The notes: generated by a model from the letters alone, not told the origin. A stretch of DNA of 64,000 bases from Philonthus cognatus (GCA_932526585.2 OW052246.1:41494501-41558500), one strand, 5' to 3'; shown: positions 44,170 through 54,890, numbered from the stretch's first letter. Program-made: numbers and translations.

Positions 44170-45240
44170 ATCAAACTTTTCGTAATTTTAGTACTTCATG
44201 TTTAAACACTTAGTTTATTAATACACAACACAATACAACAAACAACTAATATAATAACAACGTTGTTGTTTTTTGTTTCATGCGTAACAGGCATCATTTT
44301 ATTTACAAGCCTACTTAGTTTAATGAGAAATATTTCAAATTTAATAAAAATATAATATATCTCAATAAATTGCAAATATAACATCAACATGTCAATGGAA
44401 AAAAAAAGAAAAAAAAATAACAAATTTATTACTAGCACAGCCAACTATAACTTCTATTTAAGGGCAGCTTGGTGGTGTAGTGGTTAGAGTGTTGTACTGC
44501 CACGCCACGGACCGGGTTTCAAATACCGGCCTAACAAGTTGTCGGGTCTGTCAACTTGGCCCCCCCAACTCAAAATTTTCAAATAAAAAATATTGCGCCC
44601 GAAAGGTCTTAACTTGCGCTCACTTGCGCCCAAATATTAAAACTTGCGCTGTTAAGGGTAGAAAGTTATAGCGATTTGAAAATAGGGGGGGGGCTAAGTT
44701 GACGCCAGCCCACCCATCTCGGAATTTTTAACTTTTTCTTTCATAAATACATTCTATGGAACTTGCGCTGTCGATACCACCTAATTTTACAAGTTGCGCT
44801 GCAAAAATACACCCCCTATAAACGAAATACAGGAGGGTGCCAGCCCCCCCACTTTACATTTTTTAAGTTTTATTGCATTGTACACAAAGCTTAGAAGTTG
44901 CGCTCACTTGCGCTATCAAAATTTCTTCAATATCAGTTCTCGTGAAAAAGTTATGGCATATTTTATATATACTCGAATCCAGTGCGCGTATTCCCATAAT
45001 CTCCATGCAACTACAGAAGAGTAATACAATAAACATACTTAACTCACAACCACTGTCCTTCTTCGTCGAAAAGCATACATTATACAACCAAAACAGTTAT
45101 TTTCTATAATATTTGCATATTTATTCCAGTGCCGTATCATGGTGGAAATATATATTTTTATTATTACTTAAATAATTTTATTTCCAAAACAAATAACAAC
45201 AATTCGATTCAATTAATAAATATAACTTTAATAATGTATT

Positions 45241-45580
45241 TAACATGCATTTCTGCTGATTCCCAGTAGCGTTACAAATAATTTATTATTTAATTTAATT
45301 AAATATTTTCAAAACCAAAGGTGAAAATTTAAATTTTTTAAGTGATTTTACTTAAACAATGCATAAGAAATGCATCTATGCCAATGAGAAAAGTTTCGCT
45401 GTTTTCCCAGTAGCGTCACAATTAATTTATTATTATTTAATTAAATTAAATATTTTTCAAACCAAACGGAAAATTTTGAATTTTCTAAGTGATATTACTT
45501 TAACAATGCAAAAGGAAATGCATTTATGCTAATGAGAAAAGTTGCGCTGTTTTCCCAGTGGCGTCAGTGGTCAATCCCAA
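45241..45580. repeat. Left-arm copies of the foldback 147-bp unit
   Basis: Three units in inverse orientation relative to the main array, each with a TTTCCCAGTRGCGTCAC-like core near 45265, 45403 and 45555. Confidence 0.85.
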
Positions 45581-45605
45581 AAACAGATGGTTCCCGTCGG
45601 TCACC

Positions 45606-46022
45606 CTATATTGTATATAGCAACATATTAACCTCTACTTCTTTTGATCTTGAACAATGATTTTTGCTTGGAAGCAAGTCATTGTATTTCTCCCATAAGC
45701 CATTATGTCTTCTGCAAAATGCTATAAAATGACCTGGTATAAAACCCACAATACCACGTAAAATAAACAGTTTGTTCTGTACATTTAGTTTAAACGGAAT
45801 ATTTTCTAAATTAGTTACTAAGTTCAATATTTTACTGTCCGTGTTAACGGGTTCTATGAATATGAAATTGTTTAACTGTGTTTCAAATAATAATTTATTA
45901 TTACACAAACTGCAATTTTGTTTAAATTCCGTGCTTAAATTATGTTGTAAAATGTTTTCTAGGTTATGAATGTTGTAATTTGAAAATTCTACAAAAATAA
46001 AATGTTCATTCTTTAAAATTTT
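45606..46022 (-). pseudogene. Fragment like a ubiquitin-specific protease (C19) C-terminal half
   Basis: The minus frame starts inside the loop without a proper start codon (EHFIFVEFSNYNIHNLEN) and is open to 45606. It shows a C-x-x-C pair (NCSLCNN), a FIFIEPV strand, IPFKLNVQNKLFILRG and the block GHFIAFCRRHNGLWEKYNDL. This last block resembles the His box of USP/C19 deubiquitinases (G-H-[FY]-x-A-[FY] ... W-x-x-[FY]-[ND]-D). The Cys box half is absent, so it cannot be a complete enzyme. Foldback and MULE elements of other organisms sometimes carry protease-like genes, which makes a transposon-borne gene plausible. It could also be a captured host fragment. The family assignment needs a profile search. 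Confidence 0.55.
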
Positions 46023-46029
46023 CTGTTTG

Positions 46030-48325
46030 GTTTTGAAAATAATTAATTTAATTCAATAATAATAAATTAATTGTGACGCCACTGGAAAAACAGCGCAACT
46101 TTTCTCATTAGCATAAATGCATTTCCTATTCATTGTTAAAGTAATATCACTTAATAAATTCAATGTTTCTCGTTTGGTTTTGAAAATATTTAATTTAATT
46201 CCATAATAATAAATTAATTGTGACGCCACTGGGAAAACAGCGCAACTTTTCTCATTAGCATAAATGAATTTCCTATGCATTGTTAAAGTAATATCACTTA
46301 GAAAATTCAAAATTCTCTGTTTGGTTTTGAAAATATTTAATTTAATTCAATAATAATAAATTAATTGTGACGCCACTGGGAAAACAGCGCAACTTTTCTC
46401 ATTAGCATAAATGCATTTCTTATGCATTGTTAAAGTAATATCACTTAGAAAATTCAAAATTTTACGTTTGGTTTTGAAAATATTTTATTTAATTCAATAA
46501 TAATAAATTAATTGTGGCGCCACTGGGAAAACAGCGCAACTTTTCTCAATAGCATAAATGCATTTCCTATTCATTGTTAAAGTAATATCACTTAGAAAAT
46601 TCAAAATTTTCCGTTTGGTTTTGAAAATATTTAATTTAATTCAATAATAATAAATTAATTGTGACGCCACTAGGAAAATAAACTTTTCTCATTAGCATAA
46701 ATGCATTTCCTATTCATTGTTAAAGTAATATCACTTAGAAAATTCAAAGTTTCCCGTTTGGTTTTGAAAATATTTAATTTAATTCAATTATAATAAATTA
46801 ATTGTGACGCCACTGGGAATACAGCGCAACTTTTCTTATTAGCATAAATGCATTTCCTATTCATTTTTAAAGTAATATCACTTTGAAAATTCAAAGTTTC
46901 CCGTTTGGTTTTGAAAATATTTAATTTAATTCAATAATAATAAATTAATTGTGACGCCACTGGGAAAACCGCGCAACTTTTCTCATTAGCATAAATGCAT
47001 TTTCTATGCATTGTTAAAGTAATATAACTTAGAAAATTTAAAATTTTCCGTTTGGTTTTGAAAATATTTAATTTAATTCAATAATAATAAATTTATTGTG
47101 ACGCCACTGGGAAAACAGCGCAACTTTTCTCATTAGCATAAATGCATTTCCTATGCATTGCTAAAGTAATATCACTTAGAAAATTCAAAATTTTCCGTTT
47201 GATTTTGAAAATATTTAATTTAATTCAATAATTATAAACTAATTGTGACGCTACTGGGGAAACAGCGAAACTTTTCTCATTAGCATAAATGCATTTCCTA
47301 TGCATTGTTAAAGTAATATCACTTAGAAAATTCAAAATTTTCCGTTTGGTTTTGAAAATATTTTATTTAATTCAATAATAATAAATTAATTGTGACGCCA
47401 CTGGGAAAACAGCGCAACTTTTCTCATTAGCATAAATGCATTTCCTATTCATTGTTAAAGTAATATCACTTAGAAAATTCAAAATTTTCCGTTTGGTTTT
47501 GAAAATATTTAATTTAATTCAATAATAATAAATTAATTGTGACGCCACTGGGAAAATAGCGCAACTTTTCTCATTAGCATAAATGCATTTCCTATTAATT
47601 GTTTAAGTAATATCACTTAGAAAATTCAAAGTTTCCCGTTTGGTTTTGAAAATATTTAATTTAATTCAATTATAATAAATTAATTGTGACGCCACTGGGA
47701 ATACAGCGCAACTTTTCTTATTAGCATAAATGCATTTCCTATTCATTTTTAAAATAATATCACTTAGAAAATTCAAAGTTCCCGTTTGGTTTTGAAAATA
47801 TTTAATTTAATTCAATAATAATAAATTAATTGTGACGCCACTGGGAAAACAGCGCAACTTTTCTCATTAGCATAAATGCATTTTCTATGCATTGTTAAAG
47901 TAATATAACTTAGAAAATTTAAAATTTTCCGTTTGGTTTTGAAAATATTTAATTTAATTCAATAATAATAAATTTATTGTGACGCCACTGGGAAAACAGC
48001 GCAACTTTTCTCATTAGCATAAATGCATTTCCTATGCATTGTTAAAGTAATATCGCTTAGAAAATTCAAAATTTTCCGTTTGGTTTGAAAAATATTTAAT
48101 TTAATTAAATAATAATAAATTAATTGTAACGCCACTGGGAAAACAGCGCAACTTTTCTTATGGGCACAGATGCATTTCTTATGCATTGTTTAAGTAAAAT
48201 CACTTAAAAAATTTAAATTTTCACGTTTGGTTTTGAAAATATTTAATTAAATTAAATAATAAATTATTTGTAACGCTACTGGGAAAACAGCGCAACTTTT
48301 CTAATCAGCAGAAATGCATTTTAAA
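46030..48325. repeat. Sixteen-unit array of about 147 bp in the foldback right arm
   Basis: Units share GTGACGCCACTGGGAAAACA, GCGCAACTTTTCTCATTAGC, ATAAATGCATTTCCTAT and TTGGTTTTGAAAATATTTAA. I count about 16 GACGCCACT-type cores from 46073 to 48268 at a steady spacing of 142-149 bp. Variants (TTTTCTTATTAGC, GGAATACAGC) are shared by non-adjacent units, which suggests block duplications. Repeated 70-85-codon frames within it are by-products. Confidence 0.95.
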
Positions 48326-49684
48326 TACATTGTTAAAGATATATTTATTAATTGAATCGAATTGTTGTTATTTGTTTTGGAAATAAATTTATTTAAGTAA
48401 TAATAAAAATGTATATTTCCACCATGATACGGCACTGGTATAAATATGCAAATATTATAGAAAATTACTGATTTGGTTGTATAATGTATGCTTTTTGACG
48501 AAGAAGGACAGTGGTTGTGAGTTAAGTATGTTTATTGTATTACTCTTCTGTAGTTGCATGGAGATTATGGGAATACGCGCACTGGATTCGAGTATATATA
48601 AAATATGTCATAACTTTTTCATGAGAACTGATATTGAAGAAATTTTGATGGCGCAAGTGAGCGCCACTATATAAAATATGTCATAACTTTTTCATGAGAA
48701 CTGATATTGAAGAAATTTTGATGGCGCAAGTGAGCGCAACTTCTAAGCTTTGTGTACAATGCAATAAAACTTAAAAAATGTAAAGTGGGGGGGGGCTGGC
48801 ACCCTCCTTTATTTCGTTTATAGGGGGTGAATTTTTGCAGCGCAACTTGTAAAATTAGGTGGTATCGACAGCGCAAGTTCCATAGAATGTATTTATGAAA
48901 CAAAAAGTTAAAAATTCCGAGATGGGGGGGCTGGCGTCAACTTAGCCCCCCCTATTTTCAAATCGCTATAACTTTCTACCCTTAACAGCGCAAGTTTTAA
49001 TATTTGGGCGCAAGTGAGCGCAAGTTAAGACCTTTCGGGCGCAATATTTTTTATTTGAACATTTTGAGTTGGGGGGGCCAAGTTGACAGACCCCAAGTTG
49101 TCTGCATTTATATAGGTTAGGATAAAAATGCCAAACACTCCGTATTCTCGGATATGACGTTAAATGCATGTAGGACCCGTGTACTGCCTGGATGTTGCGT
49201 GCACGTTAATGATCCCTACCGGTGGGTTGGAACTCCCACCGGGTTCGGCAAAATTCCCGGATAGCTGTAGGACCTAATCTCCGGCGTCATGATTGGCCTT
49301 AGCAGCGGAAATAGATGACGTAAAACTCAAAATAATAATAATAATAACTTCTATTTAAAAAATATAACTTTGGGCTGTATCTCTTTTATTAATGAAGATA
49401 GAAATAATCTGTAAATTGCATTCGATTCTGCTCGAAAAAGTACCTGTAGAACATACAAGTTTTATCTCTATAAAATAATAAATGACTGAGATATTAATAA
49501 AAATCGAATATGGAAAATATTGAATTTTTGGCTATAAATTGAAAATAAAAGACGATAGCTAATTTCTGTTTTTGACATTGAGTTTTCCTCGAAAAAAGAG
49601 CTCGAGGATGCGCTATCGATTTTTTTCTATCTCTTCTAATAACCGAGATTCCCTATAGTAACATCCAATTTGGGCCACCCTGTA

Positions 49685-50450
49685 CATTCAGGAATGTGAG
49701 TTAGTATGTAAAAAACAGTGGCATAATCAGTCGTAGTATTTTGTCGTAGGAGGGGGATGATACAAATCAAAAACGATCAAGTTTTTAGGTAAATTGAAAA
49801 TTATTTTGAGAATAAAAACTCGCTGACGAGTCGAAACAGATCACAATTTAAAATTGAACAGTGAGTACAAAAAAGTAATCATTGTTAAATATTTAAATTG
49901 AAATTTGTCTAAACTATTGAAATTATTTACTTCAAAATTGACAAAGGGTTAAGAAATTTATCAAAAATTGACAAATATCTTCTAAATTGATAAACATCTA
50001 TTCGTATTCGATTTACTTTTCTATATTAATATTCACTAAATTTACTGCGAATCCTCTTATACCTTCAATTTGACCAATCTATGAGAATAATTAAAATTCA
50101 AAACTATTTGAATTTGAGAAAATAAGATTACGCTTTTTATAGTTTGCACACTTTAAATCACTTGCCCAATCTATTTCTTGTTTTGTTTTAAAGATACATA
50201 TGTATGGACCTTAGAGGTCTTTGCACTCTAAATTATACCTCCTTCAACGGTTTGTGAGATTTTCAGTTTTGAATTCATTAATTACGGTAACGGTCAATTT
50301 TCTATTCATTACTGGCTCGCACTAATATTTAGTCCGGATTGTGTTGAACGGTAATTTGCGGATTGATGTCTATAATTTGCGTGCATTCCGCTAAAATCGG
50401 TCTCTCATGCCGAATGGGCATTTCATTTAAACCCGCGTGTATTTTGTTTA
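49685..50450. other. No gene; hammerhead-like motif at 49823-49837
   Basis: CTGACGAGTCGAAAC lies in an otherwise unrecognised stretch. 50095-50165 is an inverse copy of the dispersed repeat at about 7300-7370. Confidence 0.5.
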
Positions 50451-50452
50451 TA

Positions 50453-50960
50453 CAGGGAGTTTTTCGTTAAAGTATACGTATTCCAAATTCAGCATGTTTT
50501 CTTTAAATCTTTAGATGTTCGTTGATTTTTTTTAGGAGTTCAAATTAAAGCTTTAGTGATTTCCACTCCCAGACTAAGGGCCGTTTCTACGATCGACAGT
50601 TACAGCTCTAGCAAAATAGTCCTTTGGTACTGTACTCTCTAGTTTAAATCATTGGCAAACGGTCTTCCGATTCTACAATCAAATTACGAGACATGTCACA
50701 ACACACCAATACGTAAATGGCCGAATTCACGAACAGGGACGGTGCGTGTACGCGCTCTTGTTCGGTCTCACATAGGTTTACCTTATACTCTGAGCACGGA
50801 CTAGACTGACAGTGAGGTAACTCAGCTTTACTCCCAACAATGCTTTACCTCGCAATTGTAGAATTACCACCCAAGGTTTGATCCGTGGGTTGAGTTGCCG
50901 AAGGTGTAACTACGGATCGTAGAAATGGCCCTAAGCATGATAATGGCAAGCTAAAGCTTA
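50453..50960. mobile_element. H-family MITE interrupted by another MITE
   Basis: TA (50451-50452) is followed by the family terminus CAGGGAGTTTTTCGTTAAAG and the subterminal arm to CCACTCCCAGACTAA. The Harbinger-like MITE then intervenes. GCATGATAATGG follows at 50935 and the module is lost. Confidence 0.85.
50578..50931. mobile_element. PIF/Harbinger-like MITE, 354 bp
   Basis: The ends GGGCCGTTTCTACGATC and GATCGTAGAAATGGCCC are inverted. TAA occurs on both sides (50575-50577 and 50932-50934), the 3-bp TSD typical of PIF/Harbinger. The interior is richer in GC than its surroundings and non-coding. Confidence 0.88.
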
Positions 50961-51117
50961 AGTTTTCCATCAAGTGATGGCCTGTATTTGTATTTTAAAC
51001 TTTCTGTTTTGTTTTCCAAAACTATTCACTCAAAAGTAATTCTTCCATTTTCACTGCATCTTAATGAATATTGATTACCATCACATTTAGGCGTTATATA
51101 TTTTTAACTTTACTGTA

Positions 51118-51290
51118 AATCAGTGGTTTATACGCGTGGCGGCGCATGAAGTAAAATTTCGAGTTAAAAAAAGCCCCGTGAAAATTTGTCTCGGGTCGCA
51201 CAGCGATCCGAGACAAATTTTCTACGCAGGGCTTTTCTAAACTCGAAATTTGACTTCATGCTTAGTCTGGGAGTGGAAGACACACGTTAG
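51118..51290. repeat. H-family hairpin
   Basis: One module with the core CGGGTCGCACAGCGATCCG. An extra GGC is present in the left context (CGTGGCGGCGCATG). Same position and right flank as the hairpin at 18417. Confidence 0.9.
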
Positions 51291-51644
51291 TTTAAAATAC
51301 ATCACAACTGATGTATTTTAACAATTATGGTTGTCAAATAAGTGAGTTACTCATAAACTGTTTCCAAGGCACTCTTTACAAAAATCAAAAGATTAAAATT
51401 TAGATATAAAATGTACAATAAACTATAAGTATGATAATCATTGAATTCAGAAAAAAATATTCTTTCAAAAAATATGAAAATCAAAAATGGCGCCCATAAG
51501 AAAAACAAAAGTTGGCTATGGTCCCTGGGTAAATGTTATAGTTATCTTAAAATAAAATCTATTACTAGATTTATCGTTAAAAAGTGCCTGTATAATGTCA
51601 AACTTGTAAATGTCTGGATTCAATGGTTTTTGATTAAATAAATG

Positions 51645-51840
51645 AAAACAAAATTTCAAAAAATCTGTTATTTGACAATATCTCAAAAACGAAAAAAGAA
51701 ATTTCAAATTTGTTTTTAGATTATTATTGAGCCTTATTTTATACAAACAAAATTTCAAAAAATCTGTTATTTGACAATATCTCAAAAACGAAAGAAGATA
51801 TTTCAAATTTGTTTTTAGATTATTATTGAGCCTTATTTTA
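51645..51840. repeat. Two-copy tandem duplication of about 94 bp
   Basis: ACAAAATTTCAAAAAATCTG and ATTATTGAGCCTTATTTTAT occur in both units. Confidence 0.93.
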
Positions 51841-51921
51841 TACAGCTTTGCAATAAGTTAACTGAATCTGTATCTTTTCAAATAACCAAAATACATTCTG
51901 TTGAAATACGGGCACCCTGTA

Positions 51922-52352
51922 TAGGTACTATTTGATACTGCTTTTTAATAAATTTTTAATTTATTTTAATAAATTTATTTTATTTACATTAAATTAATTT
52001 ATTTAAACTTTTACTATTTACTGCATTTAATGGTGAATTTTATAGAGAATTTTGTTGTCAGATATTTCATGCGAGTTGCTTTTGCACATCATTAATTTAT
52101 GGTACTAATAAAATATCTGTGATACAAACTAGTCTAATACCTTTGTTTATAATTATTTATATTTTTTCGTGTTATTCTTGTAAATTACTATTGTCAGGTT
52201 TGCTTTTTGTTTGTTTTTTATTCTGTTATTTCAAACATGATTTATTTGCTATCTGGGATTAGCGTTGAGATTGGCCGTTCATTAGTATCATTAGTATTGT
52301 TAGTATTGTTTGATACACCATTTGGATTTGAACGATTTTATGTATATGTATA
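51922..52352. other. AT-rich spacer, nothing recognised
   Basis: No coding or repeat structure supported. Confidence 0.5.
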
Positions 52353-52354
52353 TA

Positions 52355-53122
52355 CAGAGAGTTTTATGTAACACTGAACATTTTCATAAAGAGAATTTTT
52401 CTTTTAATTATACATATGTATACGTCGTACATTTTCCGACGTTCGGTTTATTAAAAGAATTTAATTTGAAGCTTTAAACGAGTGTTTTCCACTCCCAGGC
52501 AAAGCATGAAGTAAAATTTCGAGTTTAGAAAAGCCTGAAAATTTGGTTTGGTCGCGTAGCGCGAAGCGCGGAGCGGCCAAACCAAATTTTCAGGCTTTTC
52601 TAAACTCGAAATTTTACTTCATGCGCCACCGGTACAAAACCCTGACATTACGAAGTTTAAAACACACCGCTAAACTTTACATTGAATCAGTGTTTTGTAC
52701 CGGTGGCGCATAAAGTAAAATTTCGAGTTTAGAAAAGCCTGAAAATTTGGATTTGCCGGGGCGCGCGGGCAAAGCGAGTCGCGCCTCGGCAAATCCAAAT
52801 TTTCAGGCTTTTCTAAACTTGAAATTTTACTTCATGCGCCCCCGGTACACAACACTGATCCAATGTAAAGTTTTGCGGTGTGTTTTAAACTTCGTAATAT
52901 GTCAGTGTTTTGTACCGGTGGCGCATGAAGTAAAATTTCGAGTTTAGAAAAGCCTGAAAATTTTACTTTATGCTTAGCCTGGGAGTGGAAAACACTCGTT
53001 TAAAGTTTCAAACTAAATTCTTTTGACAAACCGAGCGTCAGAAAATGTACGACGTATGCATATGTATACTTAAAAGAAAAATTCTCTTAATGAAAATGTT
53101 CGGTGTTACATAAAACTCTTTG
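52355..53122. mobile_element. Complete H-family MITE with three modules
   Basis: This is the best reference copy. The termini CAGAGAGTTTTATGTAACAC and the inverse are flanked by TA (52353-52354 and 53123-53124). The subterminal arms (TTTTCTTTTAATTATACATA, TACGTCGTACATTTTC) are inverted. Module 1 has the core GGTTTGGTCGCGTAGCGCG, module 2 GGATTTGCCGGGGCGCGCGG; module 3 has lost its core and inner arm by a deletion within GAAAATTTTAC. The two spacers between modules are inverted copies of each other (TTTAAAACACACCGC and inverse), so the whole 768 bp folds on itself. A 66-codon plus frame across module 2 is a by-product. Confidence 0.92.
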
Positions 53123-53124
53123 TA

Positions 53125-54081
53125 TATTGTATATATGTACATTTATTTCTGTTTTATTTTATTTTTTGCCACCTACACCACTTTAATATTATATTATGCA
53201 TTACAATATGTGCTTAATGTTATATTCTTAATCTAATATTGTACAAACATGGTATCTCCTTTGCCAAAAGGAGTTTTCCGCAAATAAATAAATAAATTAT
53301 ATAATTCAATATCCGGAGGTGTATTTGCAGGGAAAGTAGTTGTTTCAATGAGTATTTATTGTCGTCAATTGTCTTTTTAATTAAGACGTATTGTTTGTAT
53401 TTTACACGAATAGTCGTAATTTTGTATATTAAGAATATTAGTTAGTTGGAGTAAACAACAAAAATACACTTCCTTTAATAAGTCAAAAGTTTAACTGTTC
53501 TGATTTATTTTTGATGTTTCAGTATACATCAGATTTGATTAGAAATTGTTAGATTGGATGGGCCTTATTTATTTAATCATTAAAATGCAATTAATCAAGA
53601 GATCCTAATGTAATCTACAGGTATTATTAAAATTTATTAATTATTAAATAATCGCTGTAGTAAATATTGTATAAATTTATTTGCGTACCGATTAAATGAG
53701 GTTTGAAAATGGGTCACGTCATTTGATCCGTTTAATGACACGGAAGGATATATTTGTCCGTGTCCACATTTTCACATGTACAGAGATAACCGACACGATT
53801 TTAACATATTTTCATGACACGATCCATACCGTAATTTATTTATTATTATGCGCTAAAAAAAAAATCGCGTGACATAATTTTTATGATATAATTAATTCTC
53901 TAACAAATGTATTAATTTGTATTTGTATAGTTATAACTTAGCAACGAATGGATTGTTTTCAGAGATTATTTAACTGTTTTATTTTTATTTGATTCAAACA
54001 ATAAATAAATAAGTTACTTATAATTTAAGTAAGCATTTCTAATACATTAGTTATATAAGAAATGTTTCTTTTAAGTATACA
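53125..54081. other. No gene; dispersed repeat at 53300-53345
   Basis: Contains TATCCGGAGGTGTATTTGC, the inverse of 7240-7262. Otherwise AT-rich and unrecognised. Confidence 0.5.
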
Positions 54082-54083
54082 TA

Positions 54084-54591
54084 CCGAGAGTTTTTCTTTT
54101 AAGTATACATATCATAATATACTGTATACGCTAAAAATCTTCAGATATTCATTGTTTTTACAAATATTTTAAATTGAACTTTCAAACGAGTGTATTCCAC
54201 TCCCAGATTAAGCATAAAGTAACATTATTAGGCTCTTATAAACTCGAAATTTGACTTCATGCGCCACGCGTACTAAACACTTATAATATGAATATTTTAA
54301 TTAATTATGAATATTTTACCTAAAATCAGTGTTTTACACGAGTGGCGTATGAAGTAAAATTTCGAGTTTAGAAAAGCCTGAAAATTTGGTTGGGTCGCGT
54401 AGCGCTACGCGCTACGCGACCAAACCAAATTTTCAGGCTTATCTAAACTCGAAATTTTACTTTATGCTTAATCTGGGAGTAGAAAACAATCGTTAAAAAC
54501 TTCAAATTAAACTATTTCAAAAATCAAACCATTATCGGAAAAGTTACAGCTCATGCATACATGTATGTATATTTAAAACAAAAATTCCCGG
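54084..54591. mobile_element. H-family MITE, both termini present
   Basis: Termini CGAGAGTTTTTCTTTTAAGT and (right, inverse) CGGGAATTTTTG, flanked by TA (54082-54083, 54592-54593). Module 1 is collapsed (AGTAACATTATTAGGCTC). Module 2 is intact with the core GGTCGCGTAGCGCTACGCG. Confidence 0.88.
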
Positions 54592-54613
54592 TATCCCGAT
54601 TCATACTCTGTAA

Positions 54614-54890
54614 ATGTACAGGCATTTTTTAGAAGTGTTCAGTTTGAAGCTTCTAACGAGTGTTTTCCACTCCCTAATGAAATTCACAATGAATCAGTGT
54701 TTTACACGCTTGGCGCATGAAGTAAAATTTCGAGTTTATAAAAGCCTAAAAATTTGGATTTGCCGACGCGCGAGCGAAACGAGGCGCGTCGGCAAATCCA
54801 AATTTTCAGGCTTTTCTAAACTCGAAATTTTACTTCATGCACCAAGCGTGTAAAACACTGATTCATTGTGAATTTCAAAAAATATACTAC
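54614..54890. mobile_element. H-family MITE, one module
   Basis: The subterminal arm leads to GAGTGTTTTCCACTCCC, where the first module and part of the spacer are missing. One intact module with the core GGATTTGCCGACGCGCGAGCG follows. The right end is lost after TTCATTGTGAATTTC. Confidence 0.87.

Larger units (their letters stand above)
44544..49093. mobile_element. Foldback (FB/MULE-like) transposon, 4.55 kb
   Basis: CAAGTTGTC lies directly on both sides (44535-44543 and 49094-49102), an exact 9-bp TSD as known for FB and Mutator-like elements. The ends are inverted, beginning GGGTCTGTCAACTTGG. The left arm (44544-45560) finds its inverse in the right arm (46030-49093). Only the right arm is expanded by a tandem array. 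The arms are GC-poor but dotted with ACTTGCGCT motifs. The loop (45561-46029) holds a protease-like fragment. A local duplication of about 70 bp lies at 48595-48740. Confidence 0.92.
44461..49344 (+). mobile_element. tRNA-derived SINE, split by a foldback element
   Basis: The head (44461-44543) has an A-box-like TGGTGTAGTGGTTAGAGTG and a B-box-like GGGTTTCAAATACCGGCC. The body and tail resume at 49103-49344, include the hairpin ACCGGTGGGTTGGAACTCCC and end in (AAT)n. TAACTTCTATTTA occurs at 44448-44460 and 49345-49357, a 13-bp TSD in the terminal repeat of the mariner. The spliced length is about 325 bp. Confidence 0.88.
42229..49682 (-). mobile_element. DD41D mariner-type transposon, split by nested insertions
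   Basis: The inverted ends begin CAGGATGGCCCAAATTGGAT (left) and CAGGGTGGCCCAAATTGGAT (right), flanked by TA (42227-42228 and 49683-49684). The terminal repeats run about 370 bp and include GAGATAGAAAAAAATC and AGACGATAGCTAATTTCTG-type blocks. The right terminal repeat is interrupted at 44460 by a SINE. Without the insertions the element is about 2.56 kb, with its transposase on the minus strand. Confidence 0.9.
51010..51919. mobile_element. Second, left-truncated copy of the 17442 element
   Basis: 51060-51300 matches 18360-18560, and 51380-51919 matches the subterminal sequence at 17442-17780 in inverse orientation (CCCATAAGAAAAACAAAAGT, TTTGACAATATCTCAAAAAC). The right end GGGCACCCTG is followed by TA (51920-51921). 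Confidence 0.82.

Noticed and set aside
44480..45109. Several 60-80-codon frames in the foldback arms, mirrored at 48477-49169
   Set aside because: Both members of each pair lie in the inverted arms, are low in complexity and resemble no family. They are by-products of the repeat.
46030..48325. CRISPR-like regularity of repeated units
   Set aside because: The units are contiguous and similar over their full 147 bp, with no unique spacers, and the array is part of a foldback transposon in eukaryotic DNA.
52747..52947. Open frames rich in Arg, Ala and Gly across GC-rich hairpins (also 30383-30670, 54614-54853)
   Set aside because: They arise from palindromic repeats, change frame between copies and have no recognisable similarity.
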